Shown here: piece after piece, positions 1 to 5,816 of the stretch
Layout: each line of letters starts with the position of its first letter
Numbering within the stretch: position 1 is the stretch's first letter
Source: Nitriliruptoraceae bacterium
Lineage (GTDB): Bacteria; Actinomycetota; Nitriliruptoria; Nitriliruptorales; Nitriliruptoraceae
Assembly: GCA_003554005.1 (NCBI GenBank)
Contig: PWEU01000065.1
Coordinates: 1 to 6,007, forward strand
Reading direction: 5' to 3'
DNA length: 6,007 bases
The notes under the pieces: generated by a model
Told to the model about the DNA's origin: nothing
The model's input: the letters and a program-made list of their open reading frames with translations, nothing else
The model's database searches: none
Made by a program: the position numbers and the translations under genes

Positions 1-48
1 CGCTGGTCGACACGCAAGAGGCCAGAGGTTCGAATCCTCTACGCCCCA
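1..48 (+). tRNA. 3' part of a tRNA, probably tRNA-Val(GAC); partial or att remnant
   Basis: The T arm is perfect: AGAGG (24-28), loop TTCGAAT (29-35), CCTCT (36-40). It is followed by ACGCCCC (41-47) as the 3' strand of the acceptor stem and A48 as discriminator. CCA is not encoded in full (ACCC). AGGCC (19-23) is a normal variable loop, GCAAG (14-18) would be the 3' strand of the anticodon stem, and GACAC (9-13) would carry anticodon GAC for valine. The 5' half lies outside the window. Oddly, the bases that should pair with GCAAG are GCTGG (2-6) instead of CTTGC, and the near-invariant U33 is C. The tRNA sequence therefore seems to be kept only from about base 9 to 48. That fits a tRNA fragment at an integration site better than a working tRNA, though a decayed tRNA gene is also possible. 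Confidence 0.6.
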
Positions 49-206
49 CCCCCGTAGCACCCCGAATTCTGCCAGTAGCTGTCGTCTTGACAGGAAGAAT
101 TGACAGGAGACGAGGGTCGTTCGCGTCGGCGGCGTCCTCCCGTGGCCAACGCTGTGCAGTCACGTCCGCCTGTATCCACTCCACCTCGGGATGCATGGAG
201 GGTGAG

Positions 207-666
207 GTGACGAAGCGGTTTGCGGTCATCGATGACGGGCCCTCGACCGGCCCAAACTGATCCTGGGCGCCGACACGATCAAGGTCAAAGTCAGCGCTGC
301 GCTGGGCGAGTCGGTTCGCGCCGCCGATCGTCGTCAGCAGGTGGACCCGGCCGCACTCATGCACCTCGCGGCCGCAATCGAGGATCTCGCTGACGACGAC
401 GTCATGAGCGACGCGTGGCGGCTGCACGGGCACGAGGCGGCCGAGGCGGTCGTGCGTGACCTACGACCACAGCTGGACCTTGATCTGCTCGATGCAACCC
501 GGGTCCTTCAAGCCGCCACCATCAAGGCGGACCACGCCATGGCCTACGCAGATGCCTTCGCCGCTGCGACCGCGCTCGCCCACCAAGCCCCCCCCTGCTC
601 ACCGGTGACCCGGAACTGCTGCTGGCTGGCGCACCATGGGCGCACGAAGACCTGCGCAACAGCTGA
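207..666 (+). pseudogene. Decayed VapC-like PIN-domain toxin gene with frameshifts
   Basis: The C-terminal half is recognisable as a PIN-domain ribonuclease, the toxin of VapBC modules. Residues YADAFAAATALAHQAP are read up to the C run at 587-594. The expected continuation, LLTGDPELL followed by APWAHEDLR and a TGA at 664-666, lies in another frame. The run of eight C needs one more or two fewer C to join the frames, so a homopolymer slip broke the gene. The SYADAF-like Asp and the TGDPE motif are typical of PIN proteins. The N-terminal half is poor. GTG at 207 has GGAGGG upstream (197-202) and begins VTKRFAVID, which is plausible for the first PIN strand, but that frame stops at 258. The frame used later opens only at 236, and I do not recognise its first 55 residues. 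The span of about 153 codons matches a full VapC. No cognate antitoxin was recognised upstream, and an active toxin is unlikely. Confidence 0.62.
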
Positions 667-736
667 CGCGCCCGGCCCGGGAGTTTCGAGCGCCGTCGAG
701 CACTTCACCTGACCCACCGTCCCCCCCAGAACGAGC

Positions 737-758
737 CCGCATGGGGTGGGGCATGCGG
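737..758. other. Perfect 7-bp hairpin overlapping the next one
   Basis: CCGCATG (737-743) pairs perfectly with CATGCGG (752-758) across an 8-base G-rich loop. Its last four bases, GCGG, are also the first four of the hairpin at 755-777, so the two cannot form fully at the same time. It lies 70 bases after the dead toxin gene. Confidence 0.45.
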
Positions 759-777
759 TCCTTGCCCGAAGGGCCGC
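755..777 (+). terminator. Hairpin, copy 1 of a repeated terminator-like element
   Basis: GCGGTCCTT (755-763) pairs with AAGGGCCGC (769-777) in nine pairs including one G-T, around a 5-base loop GCCCG. There is no T run after it. A near-identical copy, with one C fewer in the loop, follows the intact toxin gene at 1527-1548. Its place after the decayed toxin gene suggests a terminator, but a repeated mobile or structural element is also possible. Confidence 0.45.
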
Positions 778-847
778 GCTTGGCGGTGACGCGGTTGTTC
801 GCCGCATGTTCCGGGCTCAGGTCGGCCGTTGACCGGTTACACGCCAC

Positions 848-884
848 TTCGCAGGGTGCCAAATCCGGTGCTATTATCGGTGCC
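848..884 (+). promoter_or_regulatory. Probable promoter with three 12-bp-spaced GGTGCY repeats
   Basis: TATTAT (872-877) is a good -10 box, with TTCGCA (848-853) as a weak -35 box 18 bases upstream. The antitoxin ATG begins only 8 bases after the -10 box and has no purine-rich ribosome site in front of it, so transcription probably starts at or next to the A of the start codon (leaderless mRNA). GGTGCC (855-860), GGTGCT (867-872) and GGTGCC (879-884) lie in exact 12-bp register and overlap the -10 box and start. Phd/YefM antitoxins are known to repress their own operons. Taking these repeats as the operator is inference. Confidence 0.6.
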
Positions 885-1172
885 ATGGACCTCTCGAAGG
901 ACATCGAACCTGTCACGGCGCTCAAGCGCAGCGCCGCCGACCTCATCGCGCGAGCAACAGACCGGCACAGCCCGATCGTCATCACCCAGAACGGCAAGCC
1001 GACCGCGGTGCTGCAAGATGTTGACTCCTATCAGCGCCAGCAGCGGGCACTGCACCTGCTGAAGCTGCTCGCGCAGGGGGAACATGACCACCGGGCTGGA
1101 CGCCTGCATGACCAGGCGTCGGTCGATGGCCTTGTTGGCGCCCGCTTGGCTGAGCGTCGCGGAGCGTCGTGA
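885..1172 (+). CDS. Phd/YefM-family antitoxin
   Basis: This 95-residue protein is the antitoxin of a type II toxin-antitoxin pair. It would bind and neutralise the toxin encoded just downstream and, with it, repress the operon. The N-terminal 55 residues have the Phd/YefM pattern: VTALKRSAADLIARA, then SPIVITQNGKPTAVL, then a DSYQ turn. The basic and acidic C-terminal tail (residues about 60-95) would be the toxin-binding part, normally disordered until bound. The frame is open much further upstream, but ATG 885 gives the normal family length, matches the family N-terminus (MDLSKDIEPV) and sits correctly for a leaderless transcript from the -10 box at 872. Its TGA overlaps the toxin GTG (GTGA, 1169-1172), which points to coupled translation. 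The family call is firm; which toxin fold it pairs with follows from the neighbour. Confidence 0.9.
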   Translation: MDLSKDIEPVTALKRSAADLIARATDRHSPIVITQNGKPTAVLQDVDSYQRQQRALHLLKLLAQGEHDHRAGRLHDQASVDGLVGARLAERRGAS

Positions 1173-1507
1173 TCGCCCGCTTCATCGTCCAGTGGACCCA
1201 GACCGCCGTCGAGGATCTCCTGGGCATCATCGACGACGTGGTCGACAGAGACGGAGCCGAGGCGGCCGAGCACCTCTACGGGCAGATCACGCAGGTTGTG
1301 GCTGACCTGGAGACCCTGCCCTTGCGTTGCTGTATCGTCCCTGAACTCGAGGCCGAGGGACTCGACGGCTACCGCGAGGTGCTGGTCGCCCCGTACCGGT
1401 TGATGTTCACCGTCCGAGGGAACGGGGTTGTCCTTCTCACGGTGTTGGACGGCCGACGCGATCTCGGCGAGTTGCTCATCGAGCGTGCCCTGCGCGAACG
1501 AGACTGA
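1169..1507 (+). CDS. ParE/RelE-family toxin
   Basis: The 112-residue protein belongs to the ParE/RelE toxin superfamily, also annotated as plasmid stabilization system protein. The N-terminus FIVQWTQTAVEDLLGIIDDV is the usual first strand and helix. The C-terminal block GYREVLVAPYRLMFTVRG, then VVLLTVLDGRRDL, is the conserved RelE/ParE core of strands ending in the GRRD turn. RelE-type members cut mRNA on the ribosome and ParE-type members poison DNA gyrase. The sequence here, with YR(L/I) and the DGRRD motif, looks more ParE-like, but the target cannot be settled from sequence alone. GTG 1169 is the natural start because it overlaps the antitoxin stop by four bases and leaves a family-length protein. 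No frameshift or missing segment is seen, so the pair is probably functional. A hairpin follows the stop after 19 bases. Confidence 0.88.
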   Translation: MIARFIVQWTQTAVEDLLGIIDDVVDRDGAEAAEHLYGQITQVVADLETLPLRCCIVPELEAEGLDGYREVLVAPYRLMFTVRGNGVVLLTVLDGRRDLGELLIERALRERD

Positions 1508-1526
1508 CCCCGCCACGCCGACAGGA

Positions 1527-1548
1527 GCGGTCCTTGCCGAAGGGCCGC
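1527..1548 (+). terminator. Hairpin after the toxin gene, copy 2 of the repeated element
   Basis: GCGGTCCTT (1527-1535) and AAGGGCCGC (1540-1548) form nine pairs around a 4-base loop GCCG. It starts 20 bases after the toxin stop, the usual place for an operon terminator, but lacks a T run. It differs from copy 1 at 755-777 only by one C in the loop, and both copies are followed by one more G. Confidence 0.55.
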
Positions 1549-1757
1549 GTCGCGGCAGGGTTTCCACCCGCAACTTCGTGTTGTGAGGTGGTCCCGGCTA
1601 CGAGGCGGCCATGCGCGCCTTGACAACGCCGAGCGAGCGATCGGGATCACGGACGCGAGGAGGTAGCGCCAGCGGGACCATGTTCGGTGTCCCTGCCGCC
1701 GGGTTGTCAGGAGGGTTGACAGGAAACGGCTGGCGAACGGGCCTGGATGCGGTCGGT

Positions 1758-1792
1758 GGTCTGGGAACGACCGTGGACTGTCGTCCCAGGTC
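1758..1792. other. Strong bulged hairpin in noncoding DNA
   Basis: CTGGGA (1761-1766) pairs with TCCCAG (1784-1789), A1767 bulges, and CGAC (1768-1771) pairs with GTCG (1780-1783), leaving the 8-base loop CGTGGACT. One G-C and two G-T pairs extend the stem outward to 1758 and 1792. No T run follows. The function is unknown: it could be a structured RNA, part of a mobile-element end, or chance in GC-rich DNA. Confidence 0.45.
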
Positions 1793-1978
1793 AGGCACGG
1801 TTTCCCTGGCTCGTGATGGACTCCTGTGGACGGTCTCGCCGCCGCGAGGCTGCGGAGGCGCCGCCCCCACTTTGTGGCGTAGAGCCCCTGAAGCGGGCCG
1901 CTGCCCTCGCGCCGGTACCTGCCCGGGTTCTCCGTGCCGCTCACCCAAGCTCAGCGGGCAACCGGCGGCCGACACGGG

Positions 1979-2305
1979 CTATCGCGACAGCAGCGACCCC
2001 GCTTGGGCGCCCAGGATCACGACGGCGCCGGTGAGTATGATGATGTGAGGCAAGCGGTACAGCGTCCTTGCATCTTCGGCGCTGCGCTCATCGTAGAGCT
2101 TCCATAACGTCCAACCCAGCACGGAGAGCTTGGCCACGAAGAGCACGACGTAGATGAGCGCCAGCATCGCCCTTTGCAGTCCGGAGACGTGACTGCCGGT
2201 GTAGGTGACGTAGAAGGTGAAGAAGCCAGCGGCTGACACCCCCAGAAGCACGGTGGCGGCGAGAAGGTGCCACCGAAACTTGTCGTCCCTCCACCCCGTG
2301 CTCAT
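1979..2305 (-). CDS. Small membrane protein, three predicted transmembrane segments
   Basis: This 108-residue protein belongs to no family I recognise. Three hydrophobic segments are clear: about residues 13-34, 46-68 and 86-106. Basic residues R6, K9 and R11 before the first segment suggest a cytoplasmic N-terminus. The loop at 35-45 would then be outside, the charged loop at 69-85 inside, and the C-terminus outside. No cysteine pair, catalytic motif or signal-peptide cleavage site is seen. The ATG at 2305 is preceded on its strand by GTGAGGGTCAGGC, giving a GAGGG ribosome site about 6 bases away, which supports this start. Codon use and hydrophobic pattern make it a real gene. It is transcribed away from the regulator gene at 3107, and nothing near it hints at a role. 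Confidence 0.75.
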   Translation of the reverse strand: MSTGWRDDKFRWHLLAATVLLGVSAAGFFTFYVTYTGSHVSGLQRAMLALIYVVLFVAKLSVLGWTLWKLYDERSAEDARTLYRLPHIIILTGAVVILGAQAGSLLSR

Positions 2306-2952
2306 GCCTGACCCTCACTTCTCACGGCGCCCGCTTGAACTCCTCGACGGTGCAGTCCTGCGCGACTACTCGGCCCGGGCGGGTTGCAGCAGGCCGTTGA
2401 TGGCGTCACGACGGTTCTCGGGGGGGCCTGGAGGCTCCACAGGTTCCAGGCGTCGATCCGCGCCATAGACACCCCGGGGGCCGTCCGAACCATTCCCTGG
2501 CGTCGTCTCAGCTGGTGATGTCAGCCTCCCCTGCGGTGAGGTCCCGACGATGGCGGCAGTCTAGCCCGCGTCCGGATACGGCTACCCCAATCCTGCTGGT
2601 CCCGCCGAGGCTGACCCTCACCCTGTCGTCCAACCCGGCGAGGACCGGGGACCCGTTCCCCCTCGCGACGCAGCGCACCGGAGCGATCCCGCACATCGAC
2701 GGGCCGACTAGCCCGCCCCGGCTCGTGTCGACGGGGAGCGGTGCAGTGCTGGGCGGACGACGGTCGACAGCCCGTGACCGCCGAGCGGGTGGTGGACCCT
2801 GCCCGCCTGCCGTGAAGCGCTCGCTGCCCCACGGACCAGCCCCCAGTGGTCTAGGGGGTGTGTCGGTCTGGGTGAGTCAGCAGCCAGGACGTGGTTCCCC
2901 TTCTGGTGGCCATCCGATTCCGTGGGCGTCACCGAAGGGACGATGCGGTCAT

Positions 2953-2958
2953 TATGAT
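2953..2958 (+). promoter_or_regulatory. Weak -10-like box TATGAT ahead of the regulator gene
   Basis: TATGAT matches the TATAAT consensus at five of six positions and sits in a small A+T-rich patch that stands out in this DNA. No convincing -35 box is present at 16-19 bases upstream. If used, it would give a leader of about 140 bases for the gene at 3107. Confidence 0.25.
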
Positions 2959-3090
2959 CGCTGGACTTCCTCCGCGCGAGCGGCCACGCCCAGCAGGCCA
3001 CCTTAACGGCGGATCGTCCAGGAAGCCACGGGTCGCAGCCAGCCGTGGGCATGACTGCCTCGCAGAACGACGGCCGGATGTGGGGGCCTC

Positions 3091-3096
3091 GGGAGG
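3091..3096 (+). promoter_or_regulatory. Ribosome site deciding the regulator start
   Basis: GGGAGG lies 10 bases before ATG 3107. The frame is open upstream to a GTG at 2891, but the 72 extra residues are Arg/Pro/Gly-rich and unlike the family, whereas starting at 3107 leaves only a short tail before the conserved LVPRPRLLDRL. Confidence 0.6.
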
Positions 3097-3106
3097 TTGC
3101 AGGCAG

Positions 3107-5749
3107 ATGGCTATAGCGGCGAGGCCACCGCCAGCAACGACTGGCGACCAAGCTGTCGCCACCCGTGAGTGGCCGGCGACGGCCAGGTCGCTCCTGGTGC
3201 CTCGTCCTCGGTTGCTCGACAGGTTGACCGTGGAGCCCGCGCCGGTGTCGCTGGTGTGTGCGGCGGCCGGGTCGGGGAAGACGTCGCTGCTCGGATCCTT
3301 GCGCGACGCTGTGGACGAGGTCCCGACGGCGTGGCTCGACGTGGGACGCCTCGGTGACACCGCTCCGGCCTTCTGGAACGCTGCCCTCGAGGCGCTGCGT
3401 TCGACGGCGGTGTTCCCTCCTTGGAGCAGGATCCACCACCTCGAACCGCCGGGCGACACGATCGAGGTTGGCTTCATCGCCGATGTCGCCGCTGCGATCG
3501 CGGAGCCGGCACGACCGGTGCGCCTCGTGATCGATGATCTCCACAGCGTGCAGGATCAGCGCACCTTCGAGAGCCTCGATGGTCTCCTCGCATGCCAGCC
3601 GGACGAGCTCCTGCTCGTGCTTGCCAGCCGCCATGAACCCTCGCTCGCGCTGCACCGGCTCCGGCTTGCGGGTCGCCTTCGGGAGATCCGGAGTGGCGAT
3701 CTCGCGTTCGACGGGGATGAGGTGCAGGAGCTTGTTGACCGTGCTGGCTGTGGGCTCGATGCGACGCAGGTCGAGCAGTTGCGGTGTCGGACGGAGGGTT
3801 GGGCTGCCGGGATCCGCATCGCCGTTCTGTCGCTGTTGGAGGGTGTGGACCCGGACCGGTTCCTCACCGCTTTCGGGGGTGACGACCGTGCGGTCGCGGA
3901 CTATCTGGTCGCTGAGGTGCTGGCACAGCAACCTGAGGACCTGCGCGGGTTCCTGCTCGCGACCAGCATCTGCACGAGGGTTCCGGTGGGGCTCGCCGTC
4001 CGGCTCTCGGGTCGGGAGGACGCCGCCGATGTGCTCGAGTGGCTCGCCCGCCGCCAAGCGCTGACCGATCAGCTGGATCGGCGTCGCGAGGTCTACCGCT
4101 ACCACGCCGTGCTTCGGACGTACCTGGATGCGGAGCGCCGGCGCCAGCATCCGGAGGGAGAGGCGGCGTTGCACCGGATCGCCGGTACCTGGTTCGCCGA
4201 GCAGGGCGAGTGGCTCCACGCACTGGAGCATCTCGCCCGCGCGGACGCACCGGCGGAGTTCGTAGCGCTCCTGCGGGAGCGGGGGATCACGGTGATGTTC
4301 GACGGGCAGGTGGGCTGGCTGCAGCGGGTTCTGGCCGACCTCCCGGCGCCGCTGCGCAGTGAGACGGCTGTGTTGTTGCTGCGCAGCCTGCTCGCTCTGG
4401 CCGAGGAGGGGCCGGCTCAGGCGGAGGAGCTGCTGTCCGGTGTGGACCTGGACGCGTTGATCGAGGCTGATGACCCGTGGCTGGCGGCGCTGGCATCCGT
4501 GGTCGATGTCGCGGGCGCGAAGTTCGGCCGCTCGCTCGAAGGCGCGCTCGGCAGGTTGACGCCGCTGGTGAACGTGCCGACAGGCAACGTCGATCTCGAT
4601 CTGCTGGTGCTGCAGAACTGGAGCCTCGCGACGATGCGGTCCGGTGACATCGAGGTTGGTGACGGCCAGCTCCGTGAGGTCCTCGACCGTGCTCGGCTGG
4701 GCGGCCGTGACACGCTCGTGGTGTCGTGCCTGTGTGGGCTCGCCACCTCGGCGCTCATGAGGGAGGATCTCGCGCGGGCCGAGGAGCTGTCACGGGATGC
4801 ACTGTCGATCGCTGACCACAGGGGGTGGACCCGCTCGCACCGGGCTTTCCCCGCCCACCTGGCGCTCGCATGGGCCGGTTACCAACGCGTGGAACCTGAG
4901 CTGGCGGCGCACCATGTCGGCGTAGCCCTTGACTCGATCGGAGCGATGTCGGATCCCCGTCTGGTCCACTCGCTGCGAGTCTGCGAACTGCTGCACCACC
5001 TGGACGAGGGTGCCGATCCCTACGTTGCGCTCCGGGACCATCGTGCGCGCAGGAGCGACGCGAACTCCTGGATGTCGCCGACGTTCCACGCCCAGGTCGG
5101 CCCTGGGTTGGTGCAGGCGGCCATCAACATCGGGGAGAGGACGTGGGCGAGCGGACTCGCGGAGGAGCACGGTCGTCCGCTCCGGGCCTACGGCGAGTTC
5201 GCGCTGATGCGGGCGATGTTGCTCCACGCGGCGGGCAACAGCCTGGCAGTCGCGGCGGCGATCGCGCCTGTCCTCGCTGGGCAGTTGCCGACGCTCCTGC
5301 AAGGGTCGCGGATCCGGTGTCACCTTCTTGCGGCTGAGCTCGGCTTCCAGCGTGACCTGTCGACGCGAGCGCACGAGGCGTTGCTGGCCGCGCTACGGAT
5401 CTCGGACGAAACCGGGATCGTGCGTCCCTTCCTCGATGCCGGGCCCGCGGTCCGTGGCCACCTGGTGGCGGCGGCGGACCGCAGTGGCCGCCTCACGGAG
5501 GTTGCAGGTCGGATCGCCGGCCTCGTGACGCGCCGGTCCACGGGTCGGCCACCGCTGCCGGTGCTCACGCCGACCGAGGCCAGCATCCTGCGCGACCTTC
5601 CGTCACTGCTGACGATCAGCGAGATCGCTGCTGCCCGCTCCGTGTCGGTCAACACCGTTAAGACCCACGTCACGGCGCTGTACCGCAAGCTCGGCGCGAG
5701 CAGCCGGCGCGAGGCCGTCGAGGTCGCCCGTGGCCTTGGGCTGATCTGA
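3107..5749 (+). CDS. LAL/MalT-type LuxR-family ATP-dependent transcription regulator
   Basis: The 880-residue protein is a large ATP-binding regulator of the LAL/MalT type, close to the usual length of about 900. After LVPRPRLLDRL comes Walker A, AAAGSGKTS (residues 52-60, with K58 and T59). Walker B is RLVIDDLH (139-146, with D143 and D144). The conserved ASRHEP follows (173-178), then RLAGRLREIRSGDLAF, and the winged-helix RYHAVLRTYL block begins near 331. Residues about 400-800 are Ala/Leu-rich helices consistent with TPR-like sensor repeats. The C-terminus (820-880) is a complete LuxR HTH, LTPTEASIL to VNTVKTHVTALYRKLG, including N849, T850 and K852 of the recognition helix. Family knowledge suggests signal binding, ATP-driven oligomerisation and transcription activation. 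The signal and target genes cannot be read here, and no obvious partner gene is adjacent. It is convergent with the deacetylase gene beyond its end. Confidence 0.92.
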   Translation: MAIAARPPPATTGDQAVATREWPATARSLLVPRPRLLDRLTVEPAPVSLVCAAAGSGKTSLLGSLRDAVDEVPTAWLDVGRLGDTAPAFWNAALEALRSTAVFPPWSRIHHLEPPGDTIEVGFIADVAAAIAEPARPVRLVIDDLHSVQDQRTFESLDGLLACQPDELLLVLASRHEPSLALHRLRLAGRLREIRSGDLAFDGDEVQELVDRAGCGLDATQVEQLRCRTEGWAAGIRIAVLSLLEGVDPDRFLTAFGGDDRAVADYLVAEVLAQQPEDLRGFLLATSICTRVPVGLAVRLSGREDAADVLEWLARRQALTDQLDRRREVYRYHAVLRTYLDAERRRQHPEGEAALHRIAGTWFAEQGEWLHALEHLARADAPAEFVALLRERGITVMFDGQVGWLQRVLADLPAPLRSETAVLLLRSLLALAEEGPAQAEELLSGVDLDALIEADDPWLAALASVVDVAGAKFGRSLEGALGRLTPLVNVPTGNVDLDLLVLQNWSLATMRSGDIEVGDGQLREVLDRARLGGRDTLVVSCLCGLATSALMREDLARAEELSRDALSIADHRGWTRSHRAFPAHLALAWAGYQRVEPELAAHHVGVALDSIGAMSDPRLVHSLRVCELLHHLDEGADPYVALRDHRARRSDANSWMSPTFHAQVGPGLVQAAINIGERTWASGLAEEHGRPLRAYGEFALMRAMLLHAAGNSLAVAAAIAPVLAGQLPTLLQGSRIRCHLLAAELGFQRDLSTRAHEALLAALRISDETGIVRPFLDAGPAVRGHLVAAADRSGRLTEVAGRIAGLVTRRSTGRPPLPVLTPTEASILRDLPSLLTISEIAAARSVSVNTVKTHVTALYRKLGASSRREAVEVARGLGLI

Positions 5750-5816
5750 GAGGCCCGCCCTCACGTCGGTCGCTTCCGGATAGATCCTGCCACGGAGTCC
5801 ATCATCGTTGGGTTGA

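Larger units (their letters stand above)
1508..1978. other. Gene-free stretch between toxin operon and membrane gene
   Basis: No reading frame here has a recognisable product, a good ribosome site and consistent codon use together. Long open frames exist on both strands, but they are rich in Arg, Pro and Ser, as expected from GC-rich noncoding DNA. What can be seen is the toxin-operon hairpin (1527-1548), a pair of TTGWCAGGA repeats (1704-1712, 1716-1724) and a strong bulged hairpin (1758-1792). The stretch may hold remnants of transferred DNA, but no transposase or integrase fragment was recognised. Confidence 0.5.
2306..3106. other. Long gene-poor stretch between divergent genes
   Basis: I support no intact gene here. 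On the minus strand, 2322-2466 reads like a short protein only if the frame changes, including at a C run (2420-2426). A region of about 50 codons from 2599 shows very high G or C at third positions on the plus strand, in the frame open to 3006. A minus frame (2508-2696) shares the same wobble position, and neither has a good ribosome site or a known domain. Structural features are a 7-bp hairpin (GCCTGGA 2426-2432 with TCCAGGC 2445-2451) and nested complementary segments at 2833-2858. The final 150 bases probably carry the regulator promoter and leader. Confidence 0.45.

Noticed and set aside
636..884. Upstream extension of the antitoxin frame
   Set aside because: The extra 83 residues are Arg/Pro/Ser-rich, cross the hairpins and the promoter, and are absent from Phd/YefM proteins.
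1864..1888. Sequence that read on the minus strand (GGGGCTCTACGCCACAAAG...) reminded me of an insertion-sequence end
   Set aside because: No matching inverted copy, target duplication or transposase fragment is found in the window.
1369..1975. Two overlapping minus-strand open frames after the toxin gene
   Set aside because: No recognisable domain, composition typical of noncoding GC-rich DNA, and one runs opposite the toxin gene.
2302..2493. 63-codon minus-strand frame whose stop overlaps the membrane gene start (ATGA)
   Set aside because: The overlap looks like coupling, but the frame has no good ribosome site and its second half reads like random GC-rich sequence; the shifted frames fit better.
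2891..3106. 72-residue N-terminal extension of the regulator
   Set aside because: Low-complexity basic sequence unlike the family, while ATG 3107 has a GGGAGG site before it.
2708..4231. 507-codon minus-strand open frame
   Set aside because: It lies mostly opposite the regulator NTPase region, is rich in Arg, Pro and His, and has no domain. It is the usual antisense shadow of a GC-rich gene.
4790..5374. 194-codon minus-strand frame inside the regulator gene
   Set aside because: Antisense shadow of the TPR-like region with no start signal or domain.
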